Shown here piece by piece: positions 36,146 to 45,039 of a stretch of DNA of 64,000 bases. Source of the stretch: Xylophilus sp. GOD-11R. GTDB lineage: Bacteria > Pseudomonadota > Gammaproteobacteria > Burkholderiales > Burkholderiaceae_C. Position 1 is the stretch's first letter. Each line of letters begins with the position of its first letter. Both the position numbers and the translations under genes were made by a program. The stretch is from NCBI RefSeq assembly GCF_033546935.1, contig NZ_CP137854.1:2108001-2172000 (forward strand). The letters are read 5' to 3'. Under the pieces are notes generated by a model, which was not told the DNA's origin, did not search any database, and saw only the letters and a program-made list of their open reading frames with translations.

Positions 36146-37290
36146 TGAACCCTATCGAAATCATTCCGGTGCGCACACCGGCCGAACTGACCCGCTTCAT
36201 CAAGCTCCCGGCTCAGATCCATGCGCAGGATCCGAACTTCGTCACCCAGCTGACGATGGAGCGACAGGAGGCGCTGTCACCCAAGAAGAACCCTTATTTC
36301 GCGCACGCCGAAACGCAGTTCTGGCTGGCGCGCCGCGACGGCCGTGATGTCGGTCGCATCAGCGCGCAGATCGACAAGCTGGTCCAGGATCCGGAGATCG
36401 GCCACTTCGGCATGATCTGCGCGATCGACGACGCCGACGTGTTCGCCGCACTGTTCGCCGCCGCCGAAGCCTGGCTGGCCGCACGCGGCAAGACCCGCGT
36501 TATCGGACCCTTCAACCTGTCGATCAACGAAGAAACCGGCCTGCTCGTCGACGGCTTCGACACGCCGCCGATGATGCTCATGCCGCACGACGCGCCCTAC
36601 GCCGGGGCGCGGGTCGAGGCCCAGGGTTACGCCAAGGCCAAGGATCTCATCGCCTACCTCTACGACATCGAGCATGAGCTGCCCGCAGCGGCCCGCCGCA
36701 TGATCGGCCCGCGCAAGCCGGCGGCACTCACCGTGCGCAACCTCGACACCAGCCGCTACATCGAGGAGTTCGACACCGTCACCGCGATCTTCAACGACGC
36801 CTGGTCGCAGAACTGGGGTTTCATCCCCTTCACCAAGGCCGAGATCGCGCACATGGCCAAGAGCCTGAAGATGTTCATCGACCCCAAGTGCGTGGCCATC
36901 GTCGAACTCAACGGCAAGGCGGTCGGCTTCGGCATCGCGCTGCCCAATCTCAACGAAATGATCGCGGACTTCGGCGGCGCGCTTTTCCCCTTCAACTGGG
37001 CCAAGCTGCTGCTGCGCCTGAAGCGCGGCACCAAGACCGCCCGCGTGCCGCTGATGGGCATCAGCCGCAGCATCAGTGGCGAGCTCGCCGGCGCCATCGC
37101 GCCCTTCCTGGCGATCGACACCATGCGCCAGGGCTTGCGCGCCAAGGGCGTGAAGCAGGTCGAGCTGTCTTGGATCCTGGAAGACAACCGGCCGATGCGT
37201 CACATCATCGAATCGCTCGGTGCCGATCCGTACAAGACCTACCGGGTCTACGAAAAGCGCCTGGACGGTGCCGGCGCGGGCTCCGTCTGA
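36145..37290 (+). CDS. GNAT-fold acyltransferase of the bacterial ceramide synthase (bCerS) type
   Basis: 381 residues. The ATG overlaps the preceding TGA (TGATG). The N-terminal region (FIKLPAQIHAQDPNFVTQL, then KKNPYFAHAETQFWLARRDG) and the C-terminal block at about 339-375 (ELSWILEDNRPMRHIIESLG, KTYRVYEKRL) are, as I recall them, those of the long GNAT proteins that include Caulobacter bCerS. That enzyme N-acylates 3-ketosphinganine using acyl-CoA. The co-occurrence of serine palmitoyltransferase, its carrier protein and a CerR-type reductase in the same window strongly supports this role. Homology is judged by eye. Confidence 0.78.
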   Translation: MNPIEIIPVRTPAELTRFIKLPAQIHAQDPNFVTQLTMERQEALSPKKNPYFAHAETQFWLARRDGRDVGRISAQIDKLVQDPEIGHFGMICAIDDADVFAALFAAAEAWLAARGKTRVIGPFNLSINEETGLLVDGFDTPPMMLMPHDAPYAGARVEAQGYAKAKDLIAYLYDIEHELPAAARRMIGPRKPAALTVRNLDTSRYIEEFDTVTAIFNDAWSQNWGFIPFTKAEIAHMAKSLKMFIDPKCVAIVELNGKAVGFGIALPNLNEMIADFGGALFPFNWAKLLLRLKRGTKTARVPLMGISRSISGELAGAIAPFLAIDTMRQGLRAKGVKQVELSWILEDNRPMRHIIESLGADPYKTYRVYEKRLDGAGAGSV

Positions 37291-37291
37291 C

Positions 37292-38080
37292 ATGGCGGGT
37301 TTCACCGCCCTGGTCCTGGCCGGCACCCGGCCGGGCGGGGATCCCCTGGCCGATTACGCCGGGGTCAGCCACAAGGCGCTGATCGACATCGACGGCGTGG
37401 CCATGCTGGAACGCGTGGTCGTCGCCCTGGCGGCATCGCCGCAGGTCGACCGCATCGTCATCGCGATCGACCGGCCCGAAGTCTTGCGCGCTCTGCCAGG
37501 GCTGCAGTCGGATGCGGTAGGCAAGCCGGTCTCCACCATGCCGACCGAGGACGGCCCGAGCGCCACCGTCTCTTCTGCGCTGGCGCGCGAGGCAACGCCT
37601 CTGCTGGTCACCACGGCCGACCACGCCTTGCTGCGGCCGCAGTGGATCGATGATTTTCTGTCGGTCTGCCCGCCGGATGCCGACGTGGTGGCGGCACTGG
37701 CCCGTCGCGATGTGGTGGAAGCCGCCGCGCCCCACACCCGCCGCACCTGGCTGCGTTTTTCCGATGGCGATTTTTCGGGCTGCAACCTGTTCCTGCTGGC
37801 GGGTCCGGGTGCGGCGGGGCCGGTGAGCTTGTGGCGTGAGCTCGAAGCGGCGCGCAAGCGGCCCGTGCATTTGATGCGCCGGCTTGGCTGGCTATTCGCG
37901 TTGCGTTATCGCCTGGGCCGGCTGTCTTCCGCGCGAGCGGCAGCGCGGCTGGGCGAGCTTTCGGGCAACGCGTGCGTCGCCCTGGTGTCGCTGCGCGACG
38001 GACGTGCCGCGATCGACGTGGACAAACCTTCGGACCTCGATCTGGTCCGCGAGATGATCGCCACCGGCCGCGCAGCCTGA
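37292..38080 (+). CDS. MobA-like nucleotidyltransferase
   Basis: 262 residues, beginning one base after the GNAT stop. The GT-A-like nucleotidyltransferase fold is visible: ALVLAGTRPGGDPLA for nucleotide binding, KALIDIDGVAMLERVV, the LLVTTADHALLRPQW metal-site region, and a C-terminal DVDKPSDLDLV tail typical of sugar- or polyol-phosphate nucleotidyltransferases. It would activate a phospho-alcohol with CTP or another NTP. As last gene of the operon with a CDP-alcohol phosphotransferase it is a good candidate to make the head-group donor. The specific alcohol cannot be read from the sequence. Confidence 0.8.
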   Translation: MAGFTALVLAGTRPGGDPLADYAGVSHKALIDIDGVAMLERVVVALAASPQVDRIVIAIDRPEVLRALPGLQSDAVGKPVSTMPTEDGPSATVSSALAREATPLLVTTADHALLRPQWIDDFLSVCPPDADVVAALARRDVVEAAAPHTRRTWLRFSDGDFSGCNLFLLAGPGAAGPVSLWRELEAARKRPVHLMRRLGWLFALRYRLGRLSSARAAARLGELSGNACVALVSLRDGRAAIDVDKPSDLDLVREMIATGRAA

Positions 38081-38114
38081 CGCGGGGCAGGGTGCCTTGC
38101 CGGGCCGATCAGGC
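38075..38114. terminator. Nested inverted repeat between convergent nucleotidyltransferase genes
   Basis: GCCTGA (38075-38080) pairs with TCAGGC (38109-38114), enclosing a second stem GGCAGGG/CCTTGCC (38086-38092 and 38095-38101, one mismatch). It includes both stop codons. No T tract; possible bidirectional terminator. Confidence 0.35.
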
Positions 38115-38906
38115 CGTCTGGACCGAGGTCGGCTGCGGCTGGGCGGCATTGCGGCCGTTGCCGCCCTGCCAGCCGCCCGCGAGTTCGCGCACGTAGGCGA
38201 GGTCGGCCGGAAAGTCGAGTTCGCCCCATTCCAGGCCTTCGATGGAGGCTACGCCGATGTGCGCACCAGCCTGTGCGAGGCGGTGAATGGCCGACAGGTA
38301 CCAGAGGCCGGGGCCTTCGGGCGTGCGCATGTTGCGCTCGAGTTCCTGCACGAACATCGCGCCGCCTTCGACGTCGAACCGCAGAAAGCCGATCGACTCG
38401 CCGTCGACGATGTCCGCCGGCAGGGTCTTGCCGATGGCGCACAGCCGGCCGTCCTTGGTCTGCACCTTCATGTCGTCGTCGTCGAACTGCGGCTTGCGGT
38501 CGATGGTGACGGTGATGGGGGCGGGCGGAGCCGACAACAGGCGGCGGGCGATCTCGGGCTCGAACAGGGTGTCGCCGTTGAGGATCAGGCAGGGGCGGTC
38601 GAACTCGGCACGCGCCATCCAGCAGCTCGCCAGATTGTCGGCCAGTTTGTAGAACGGGTTGAACAGGGTGCGCACCACCATGCCGCGCGGGGTGATGCGG
38701 GTGAGGGCTTCGCACACCAGGTCTTCACGAAAACCGGTGACGACCACGGCTTCCTGGACGCCGCATTCGAACAGGCCGCGCAATTGCCACTCCAGCATGC
38801 TGCGACCGCTCAGGTCCAGGAGACATTTGGGAAGTTGCTGCGTCATGGGCAGCAAGCGGCTGCCTTGGCCGGCGCCGAGGATGAGTGCACGCTCTGGTCT
38901 GGTCAC
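38109..38906 (-). CDS. Phospho-alcohol/sugar nucleotidyltransferase (IPCT/LicC-like)
   Basis: 265 residues with a GTG start at 38906. This start keeps the nucleotide-binding ALILGAGQGSRLLP intact, while the next ATG would cut it off. PKCLLDLSGRSMLEW follows, then LFNPFYKLADNLASCWMAR and the LILNGDTLFEP metal site. DDDDMKVQTKDGR, then GESIGFLRF, and a late LDFPADLAYV acidic tail are also present. The order NP-Y-DN, GD, DMKV and a DxPxDL-like end matches cytidylyltransferases for phosphocholine or inositol phosphate. Probable product: a CDP-alcohol head-group donor for one of the CDP-alcohol phosphotransferases in the cluster. Confidence 0.83.
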   Translation of the reverse strand: MTRPERALILGAGQGSRLLPMTQQLPKCLLDLSGRSMLEWQLRGLFECGVQEAVVVTGFREDLVCEALTRITPRGMVVRTLFNPFYKLADNLASCWMARAEFDRPCLILNGDTLFEPEIARRLLSAPPAPITVTIDRKPQFDDDDMKVQTKDGRLCAIGKTLPADIVDGESIGFLRFDVEGGAMFVQELERNMRTPEGPGLWYLSAIHRLAQAGAHIGVASIEGLEWGELDFPADLAYVRELAGGWQGGNGRNAAQPQPTSVQTA

Positions 38907-38922
38907 GTTGGAAAACCCGTAT

Positions 38923-39666
38923 TCAATGTAGAAAAGGACGTATCGGGCGCCGACTGTCAGGCGTCTCGCCACTGTCCACCGAAAACTCGCCATGCTCGAG
39001 CGCATGACGCGATAGCTGCTCGATCGCCAGGCAATCGCGCAATTGTCGATCCATCGGGCATGCCAGATGGGCGACGTAATGCATTCCCACAGGGAGCGCC
39101 ACGGTTTGCCAGTGCTTGCCAGCAAATTCCGCGCCTTGTTCGGCTCCACCCGTATCCACCGACCGCACATCCGCCAAGCCGCGTCCAGCCGCCTTGGCGA
39201 CGGCCTCCTTGCGGGTCCAGATCGAATAGAAGCGACGCGGATCGTGACCGGCCCATGCTCTTTCGTTCTCGTTCAGGAAGTAGCCGAACGCCTGGGCCGA
39301 CAGGTTTTCCACTGCTTCGACATCCACGCCGATCGGGCCGGTACGCGATACGGCACTGACCACGCGGCCGTCACCATGCGACAGGCTGAATTCCAGCGGA
39401 AGGTCCAGTGTCGGCCGGGAGGAGGGCGAGTGCCGCAGTGTCGCGAGGCACGCCTCGGCGTATCCGAACCGACGCAGGCTCAGCAGGAGCAGGCGGCTGC
39501 CGATGAGGGAGCGATGCCGCGCCTTTCGGTCGGGCCAGCGCGATATTTCTGTCTGCCGGACTGCCGGCAAATCCGCCAGCCAACGCGCTTCCAGTGACGG
39601 GGAAATCTCGAACTCCGTAGCGATCAGCACCAGGATGGGCATCGACCGGTCCGCCTTCGCGTCCAT
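38923..39666 (-). CDS. 4'-phosphopantetheinyl transferase (Sfp type)
   Basis: 247 residues from the ATG at 39666; an ATG 24 bases in is an alternative. Signature motifs are present: LEFSLSHGDGRVV at about 91-103, GVDVE at 113-117 (magnesium ligands) and WTRKEAVAKAAGRGL from Trp150. It transfers phosphopantetheine from CoA to the serine of carrier proteins. Two possible clients lie close by: the carrier domain fused to the ligase at 41027 and the stand-alone carrier protein at 45011. Divergent from the P450 gene with only 45 bases between the starts. Confidence 0.9.
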   Translation of the reverse strand: MDAKADRSMPILVLIATEFEISPSLEARWLADLPAVRQTEISRWPDRKARHRSLIGSRLLLLSLRRFGYAEACLATLRHSPSSRPTLDLPLEFSLSHGDGRVVSAVSRTGPIGVDVEAVENLSAQAFGYFLNENERAWAGHDPRRFYSIWTRKEAVAKAAGRGLADVRSVDTGGAEQGAEFAGKHWQTVALPVGMHYVAHLACPMDRQLRDCLAIEQLSRHALEHGEFSVDSGETPDSRRPIRPFLH

Positions 39667-39671
39667 GACAT

Positions 39672-39683
39672 AATTCCAGAATT
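39672..39683. promoter_or_regulatory. Inverted repeat in the 45-base divergent promoter region
   Basis: AATTC-CA-GAATT at 39672-39683 lies between the starts of the phosphopantetheinyl transferase and P450 genes, in a locally AT-rich stretch. Position suggests a shared operator or overlapping promoters. Confidence 0.3.
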
Positions 39684-39711
39684 CACTTGAGCGCGAAGGT
39701 AATTTCGGATT

Positions 39712-41019
39712 ATGGCACAGGCAGCAGTGGCGCCCGGCCCACAAGAGCGCTACGACCTCGACGCCAACGACGATTGCCTGCCGCTGCTCCAGCAATGGCT
39801 GGGGCAGTTCGGCAACACGTTCGCGGTTCCCTCGCAAACCCGCCCCGGCAACGCCCTGTTCATCAACGATCCGGACGACATCCGGCGGGTTCTGCTGACG
39901 CAGCGAGCCAACTACGTGAAGGGGGCGGGGCTCGAGCGGGTTCGCATGCTGCTCGGCAACGGCCTCATCGTCAGTGACGGCGAGCACTGGGCGCGGCAGC
40001 GCCCCATGATCCAGCCCGCATTCCTTGGCAACGCGACCCGCGCCTTCGCGCCGTTGATCCAGAGCGTGAACGAAGCCCTGCTCGCGCGCTGGGCAAAGAA
40101 AGCCACGAGCGGCGAAGTGATCGACATCACGCACGAGCTCAGCGCGGTCGCGCTCGACATCGTGCTGCGTGCACTTTTCAGCGTCGATTTCGATCGCTTG
40201 ATCGAATCCGAAGGCAAAAGCCCCTTCGATTTCCTGGCCGACGAGAGCGAGCGCGACCTGCAGTTCGCCGTTCGTTTCCGGGGTCTTACGCGGTTCGTGC
40301 GCGCCATCATCGAGGCGCGCCGCACTGAAGGCCGGGTCGAGTCCGACTGGCTGTCGATGATGATGCAGGCGCGCGACAAGGCCAGCGGCGAGCCGATGGC
40401 AGACCGCGCCTTGCTCGACGAATCCATGACGATGATCGTCGCCGGCCACGAAACCACGGGCAGCACGCTCAACTGGGCCTGGTACCTGATTTCGCAGCAT
40501 CCCGAAGTCGAGCGGGAGCTTCATCGCGCCATCGCCGGCACCGCCGTGCCCGCAACCGCCGCCGCCGAAGGTGGCGAGCCCGACGGCGGGAGCTATGTCG
40601 AGCGTGTACTGCAGGAGGCGCTGCGCCTCTATCCGCCGGTGTGGCTTTTCAGTCGCCGTGCGGTCAAGGAAGACGTGCTCGGCGGCCATGAGGTGATGCC
40701 CGGCACCGATATCTTCATCAGCCCCTACCTGCTTCACCGCAGTGCCGAGCACTGGCAGAACCCCGACGATTTCATGCCGGAGCGCTTCGAGCCGGCATCG
40801 GCTCAGGGTCGCCACCGTTTCGCCTACTTGCCGTTTTCCGCAGGCCCGCGCTTTTGTGTCGGCGCCGGGTTCGCCATGGCGGAAATGGCCATGCACATGT
40901 CGATGGTCGCCTCGCGTTTCCGCATGGAATACCTCGGTGACGGCCCGGCACAGCCCGAATTCCAGATCAATCTACGCACGCGCCATCCCATCCTGATGCG
41001 GCTGGTGGCGCGTCACTGA
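39712..41019 (+). CDS. Cytochrome P450
   Basis: 435 residues, soluble, no membrane anchor. The start at 39712 follows GAAGGTAA. The oxygen-binding I-helix motif AGHETTG is at 244-250, the ExxR pair in QEALRLYPPVWLF (Glu302, Arg305), and the heme-binding FSAGPRFCVGAGFAMAE with the thiolate Cys382. The overall pattern is closest to bacterial fatty-acid-type P450s of the CYP4/CYP102-like kind. The next gene, a fatty acyl-AMP ligase with a carrier domain, starts 7 bases later, so the P450 may hydroxylate a fatty acid, possibly while bound to that carrier. The redox partner is not in the window. Confidence 0.92.
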   Translation: MAQAAVAPGPQERYDLDANDDCLPLLQQWLGQFGNTFAVPSQTRPGNALFINDPDDIRRVLLTQRANYVKGAGLERVRMLLGNGLIVSDGEHWARQRPMIQPAFLGNATRAFAPLIQSVNEALLARWAKKATSGEVIDITHELSAVALDIVLRALFSVDFDRLIESEGKSPFDFLADESERDLQFAVRFRGLTRFVRAIIEARRTEGRVESDWLSMMMQARDKASGEPMADRALLDESMTMIVAGHETTGSTLNWAWYLISQHPEVERELHRAIAGTAVPATAAAEGGEPDGGSYVERVLQEALRLYPPVWLFSRRAVKEDVLGGHEVMPGTDIFISPYLLHRSAEHWQNPDDFMPERFEPASAQGRHRFAYLPFSAGPRFCVGAGFAMAEMAMHMSMVASRFRMEYLGDGPAQPEFQINLRTRHPILMRLVARH

Positions 41020-41026
41020 CCACCGC

Positions 41027-42991
41027 ATGCGATTCGAAACACTTCAAGCCCTTCTGCCGGCGCAAGCCCGGGAAGACCGCCACGTCACGCTGATCGAAGG
41101 CGAAAAAGAGCAGCGCGTCCTGAGTTTCCAGCAGCTTCGCCAGCGCGCACTGGGTCTGCTCGGCGCACTGCAGCGCCGTTCGCTCGGCCGCGGCGATCTG
41201 ATGATCCTCTGCCTGGCCGACAACGAACGCTTTCTGGAGATGTTCTGGGCCTGTGTCCTCGGCGGCATCGTGCCGGTTCCGCTGGCACCGGGCAGCACCG
41301 ACGAGCATCGGCGCAAGCTGGTTCGCGTCTTCGCCCGCCTGGGCAAGGCGTCGGTCTATATCGATCGGACGTCGCTCGATCGGCTGGACGGTTTCGCCGC
41401 CGAAAACGCTTTCGATCCCGGCCTCGCGGCTGAAGTCGCGCGCCTGCGTGGCTCGGCTTTCGCGCCTGGCAGCCTCGACATCGGCGAGGCGCCAGGCCAG
41501 GTTGTGACCGTCGGCGCCGACGACCTGGCATTCGTCCAGTACTCGTCGGGCTCCACCGGCGAGCCCAAGGGCGTGATGCTGACGCACCGCAACGTCACCG
41601 CCAACATCGCATCGATCATCGAGGCGGCTGCTTTTACCGACCGCGACATTGCCCTCAGCTGGATGCCGCTTTCGCACGACATGGGGCTCATCGGCTTTCA
41701 CCTGAACATGGTGGCCGCCGGCGTGAGTCACGCCATCATGCGCACCGAGCTTTTCGCCCGCCGCCCCTTGCTGTGGCTGGAAAAAGCCAGCGAGCGCAAG
41801 GCCACCGTGCTGTGCTCGCCCAACTTCGGCTACGAGCATTACCTGCGCCAGTTCGCGCTGAAGAAGCCGACCGGTCTCGATCTGTCCGCCGTCAGGCTGG
41901 TCTTCAATGGTGCGGAGCCGATTTCACCGGTGCTCTGCCGGGATTTCACGGCCGCGCTCGCGCCGTGTGGTCTGCCGGCGAATGCGATGTTTCCTGTTTA
42001 CGGCTTGGCCGAGGCCAGTCTCGCGGTCAGCTTCCCGCGTCCCGGATCGGCGTTGGAAACCGTGCGGCTCTCCCGCATGGCGCTGGGCATCGGCTCGCAA
42101 GTCGAGAGGGTTGACGGGCCGGGCAGCGTGGAGTTCGTCTGCCTCGGAAAGCCGGTTCCCGGCACCGAGTTGGGCATCGTCGACGAGCAAGGAAAAGCCC
42201 TGCCCGGCGGCACCTTGGGGCGCCTGCATATTCGCGGCGACAACGTTTCGGCTGGCTATTTCCGAAACGACGAGGCCACCGCGGCGTCGCGTGCACCCAA
42301 CGGTTGGCTCGACACCGGCGACCTTGGCGTATTCATCGACGGTCAGCTCGTCGTAACCGGCCGGGCGAAGGATCTGATCATCGTGAACGGCCAGAATTAC
42401 TACCCCAGCGACCTGGAGGACATCGCTGCCAAGGTCGACGGGGTCGAGGTCAATCGCGTGATCGCGGCCGGGGTGATGTCTCCTGACAACGGGTCCGAAG
42501 TGCTGGCGCTCTTCGTGGTTCATCGCATGGGTGTGGAAGCGTTTACCGCGACGTCGCAGGCGCTCAAGGCGGCCATGGCGAGCCAGGCGGGCCTGGACGT
42601 CGGCTATGTCATCCCGGTCAACCAGCTCCCCAAGACGACCAGCGGAAAACTGCAGCGTCACGCGATGGTAAAAGCCTTCGAAGCGGGTGCGTACTCGGCG
42701 ATAATCGAGGAGCTCGAAGCTACGGAACGTGCGGCGGCCGGCGGCAGCGCGGCGGATGGGCAACATGCGACGGTGGTCGAGCGGCTATTGCAAGTGTGCC
42801 AGCCGCTGGTCCCGGGTCAGGTCATCGTCGCTGACACGAATCTGTTGGAAATCAACCTCAATTCCCTGACGCTGGCTCGCATTCACGAGGCTATCGAGCA
42901 AGAATTCCCCCAGAGGATTGAAATCACGGATCTGTTCGAGTACCCGACGCTCGGACAATTGGCATCGGTTCTCGAAAAGCCTCATGGCTGA
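41027..42991 (+). CDS. Fatty acyl-AMP ligase fused to a C-terminal acyl carrier domain
   Basis: 654 residues. The adenylation domain has VQYSSGSTGEPKGVMLTH for ATP binding, SWMPLSHDMGLIGFH (typical of fatty acyl-AMP ligases rather than CoA ligases), and GWLDTGDLGVF. NGQNYYPSDLEDIA and the catalytic-lysine region KTTSGKLQRHAMVK follow. Residues about 583-654 are a carrier domain with the pantetheine serine at about 613 in EINLNSLTLARI; the usual Asp of the DSL motif is Asn. It should activate a free fatty acid as acyl-AMP and load it onto its own carrier. Seven bases downstream of the P450 gene. Confidence 0.9.
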   Translation: MRFETLQALLPAQAREDRHVTLIEGEKEQRVLSFQQLRQRALGLLGALQRRSLGRGDLMILCLADNERFLEMFWACVLGGIVPVPLAPGSTDEHRRKLVRVFARLGKASVYIDRTSLDRLDGFAAENAFDPGLAAEVARLRGSAFAPGSLDIGEAPGQVVTVGADDLAFVQYSSGSTGEPKGVMLTHRNVTANIASIIEAAAFTDRDIALSWMPLSHDMGLIGFHLNMVAAGVSHAIMRTELFARRPLLWLEKASERKATVLCSPNFGYEHYLRQFALKKPTGLDLSAVRLVFNGAEPISPVLCRDFTAALAPCGLPANAMFPVYGLAEASLAVSFPRPGSALETVRLSRMALGIGSQVERVDGPGSVEFVCLGKPVPGTELGIVDEQGKALPGGTLGRLHIRGDNVSAGYFRNDEATAASRAPNGWLDTGDLGVFIDGQLVVTGRAKDLIIVNGQNYYPSDLEDIAAKVDGVEVNRVIAAGVMSPDNGSEVLALFVVHRMGVEAFTATSQALKAAMASQAGLDVGYVIPVNQLPKTTSGKLQRHAMVKAFEAGAYSAIIEELEATERAAAGGSAADGQHATVVERLLQVCQPLVPGQVIVADTNLLEINLNSLTLARIHEAIEQEFPQRIEITDLFEYPTLGQLASVLEKPHG

Positions 42992-43022
42992 GCGACCGAA
43001 TTTCTTTATCACCAATTGGGAA

Positions 43023-43090
43023 TCGTTGTGCAATGTGGTTTGAAAGCCGCCCTCGGGTCTGCTGACACCTATGCCGCATTGCAATAACGA
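43023..43090. promoter_or_regulatory. Long imperfect inverted repeat between the two acyl-AMP ligase genes
   Basis: TCGTTGTGCAATGTGG at 43023-43038 and the stretch at 43074-43090 are reverse complements apart from one gap and one or two mismatches, separated by about 35 bases. The 209-base gap also holds CCGGA-agttg-TCCGG at 43136-43150. It may be a terminator of the first operon, an operator or an attenuator for the second. Confidence 0.35.
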
Positions 43091-43200
43091 TGCCCAGACG
43101 TTACAGTTTTAAGCTTCAACATGAAACAGAGGATGCCGGAAGTTGTCCGGAATACTCCCCAAGCGTTGAGCATGAAATCAGGACAACAGGGCGGTAGGCA

Positions 43201-45039
43201 GTGATCAAAAAAACACCTGCTGATGTGATCCCGACGCCTACCGAAAGTGGCGTCCGGTTGCGAAGAGCGGATTTTTCGACCCTCACCGAAGCACTCGACT
43301 ACGCGGCTAGCGGTGAGTCAGGCTTCAATTATTACGATGGACGTGACAATTTCACGTCCACTTTGCCGTATCGGCAATTGCGCGAGCGCGCGCTCGAAGT
43401 TTCTCGCCGCCTCGCACGCCTCGGCCGTGGCGAGCGCGTGGCGCTCGTCGCCCACACACACCCCGACTTCGCGGTGATGTTCTATGCATGCCAATACGCC
43501 GGTCTGGTGCCCGTGCCGCTGCCGGCGGCGGTGCATCTCGGGGGGCGCGAAGCCTACGTGCGTCATTTGCGCCACATGCTGGCCGACTGCAAGGCAGTCG
43601 CCGCGTTCGCGCCCTCGGACTTCATCGGTTTCCTGCACGAGGCCGCCACCGACCTGTCGATGCAGCTGGCCGGCACGCTCGACGACTTCATGGCCCTGGA
43701 TGCCGACGACGAACTGCCGACGCCGCCTGCACCCTCGGAACTCGCCTATCTGCAGTACACCTCGGGCAGCACCCGGTTCCCGCGCGGGACGATGATCACG
43801 CACGCTGCGGTGATGGCCAACCTGTTCGCCATCTTCAACCACGGCTTCGAACTCACGCCGGAAGACCGCTTCTGCTCGTGGCTGCCGCATTACCACGACA
43901 TGGGTCTGGTCGGCATCGTGCTGGGCTGCGTTGCCACACAGCGCTCGGTCGACTACCTGCCGACGCGCGACTTCGCGATGCGCCCGCGCCTCTGGCTCAA
44001 GTTGATAGCGCGTAACCGCGCCACCATTTCCTTCAGCCCGCCTTTCGGCTACACGCTGTGCGCCCGCCGCCTGCGGCCGGCCGACATCGAGGCGCTCGAC
44101 CTGTCGAGCTGGCGTGTTGCCGGCGTCGGTGCCGAAATGATCCACCCGGATTCGCTGCGCCAGGTCGCCGAGATCCTGGCGCCGGCAGGCTTCGACGAGA
44201 AGGCCTTCCTGCCTTGCTACGGCATGGCCGAGGTGGCGCTCGCCGTGAGTTTTGCACCGGTGTCCGATGCGCCCCACAGCGATCTGATCGACATCGATCG
44301 CCTGTCCCGTACCGGTGAGGCGCAGCCGCCCCGCGAAGGCGAGGCCGAACGCAAAGGCAAGGCCTTCGTCGACTGCGGCAAGCCGCTGCCGGGCTTCGAG
44401 GTGGAGATCCGCGCCAACGACGGCACGCCGCTGCCCGAGCGCCAGTGCGGCACCATCTTCCTGAAGGGGCCGAGCGTCATGCTGGGCTACTTCGACAATC
44501 CCGAAGCCTCGGAAGCTGTGCTTTCCGCCGACGGATGGTTGAACACCGGTGACTTAGGCTACCGCGCTGACGGCTCGCTGTATGTCACCGGCCGCATCAA
44601 GGACCTGATGATCATCAAGGGCCGCAACATCTGGCCTCAGGATCTGGAATACCTGGCCGAGCAGGAGCCCGAAGTCCGCACCAGCGACGCTTCCGCGTTC
44701 ACCGTGATCGATGCCGAGGAAAACGAAACCGCGGTGCTGGTGGTGCAGTGCCGTGAGATGGATCCGCAAAAGCTCGATTCGCTCGCGAACCGGCTCAAGC
44801 AGGCGATCCACGCCGAATTCGGCATCCACTGCCTCATCGAACTCGTGCCGCCGCACACCTTGCCCCGGACCTCATCCGGCAAACTGTCGCGCAGCATGGC
44901 GAGAAACGATTTTCTGGCGCGTTGCTCCGAAGCGACCCGTCTGGTCAATTCGCCGGTGCGATCCCTACAAGAAGAAAATGGTCTGTCCTCAGACCCTGTG
45001 AGCCGACCCCTTGACACCGTCCTTACCATCTCCGATTGA
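43201..45039 (+). CDS. Fatty acyl-AMP ligase, probable acyl-ACP synthetase of the ceramide pathway
   Basis: 612 residues with a GTG start at 43201. It has LQYTSGSTRFPRGTMITH for ATP binding, SWLPHYHDMGLVGIVLG and FLPCYGMAEVALAV, features of fatty acyl-AMP ligases. GWLNTGDLGYRADGSLYVTG and IKGRNIWPQDLEYLAE, then RTSSGKLSRS with the catalytic lysine, complete the enzyme. Its last 29 bases overlap the start of the carrier protein gene, which in turn overlaps serine palmitoyltransferase. The same trio (synthetase, carrier, palmitoyltransferase) is required for ceramide formation in Caulobacter. Expected reaction: fatty acid + ATP to acyl-AMP, then acyl transfer to the carrier. Confidence 0.88.
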   Translation: MIKKTPADVIPTPTESGVRLRRADFSTLTEALDYAASGESGFNYYDGRDNFTSTLPYRQLRERALEVSRRLARLGRGERVALVAHTHPDFAVMFYACQYAGLVPVPLPAAVHLGGREAYVRHLRHMLADCKAVAAFAPSDFIGFLHEAATDLSMQLAGTLDDFMALDADDELPTPPAPSELAYLQYTSGSTRFPRGTMITHAAVMANLFAIFNHGFELTPEDRFCSWLPHYHDMGLVGIVLGCVATQRSVDYLPTRDFAMRPRLWLKLIARNRATISFSPPFGYTLCARRLRPADIEALDLSSWRVAGVGAEMIHPDSLRQVAEILAPAGFDEKAFLPCYGMAEVALAVSFAPVSDAPHSDLIDIDRLSRTGEAQPPREGEAERKGKAFVDCGKPLPGFEVEIRANDGTPLPERQCGTIFLKGPSVMLGYFDNPEASEAVLSADGWLNTGDLGYRADGSLYVTGRIKDLMIIKGRNIWPQDLEYLAEQEPEVRTSDASAFTVIDAEENETAVLVVQCREMDPQKLDSLANRLKQAIHAEFGIHCLIELVPPHTLPRTSSGKLSRSMARNDFLARCSEATRLVNSPVRSLQEENGLSSDPVSRPLDTVLTISD

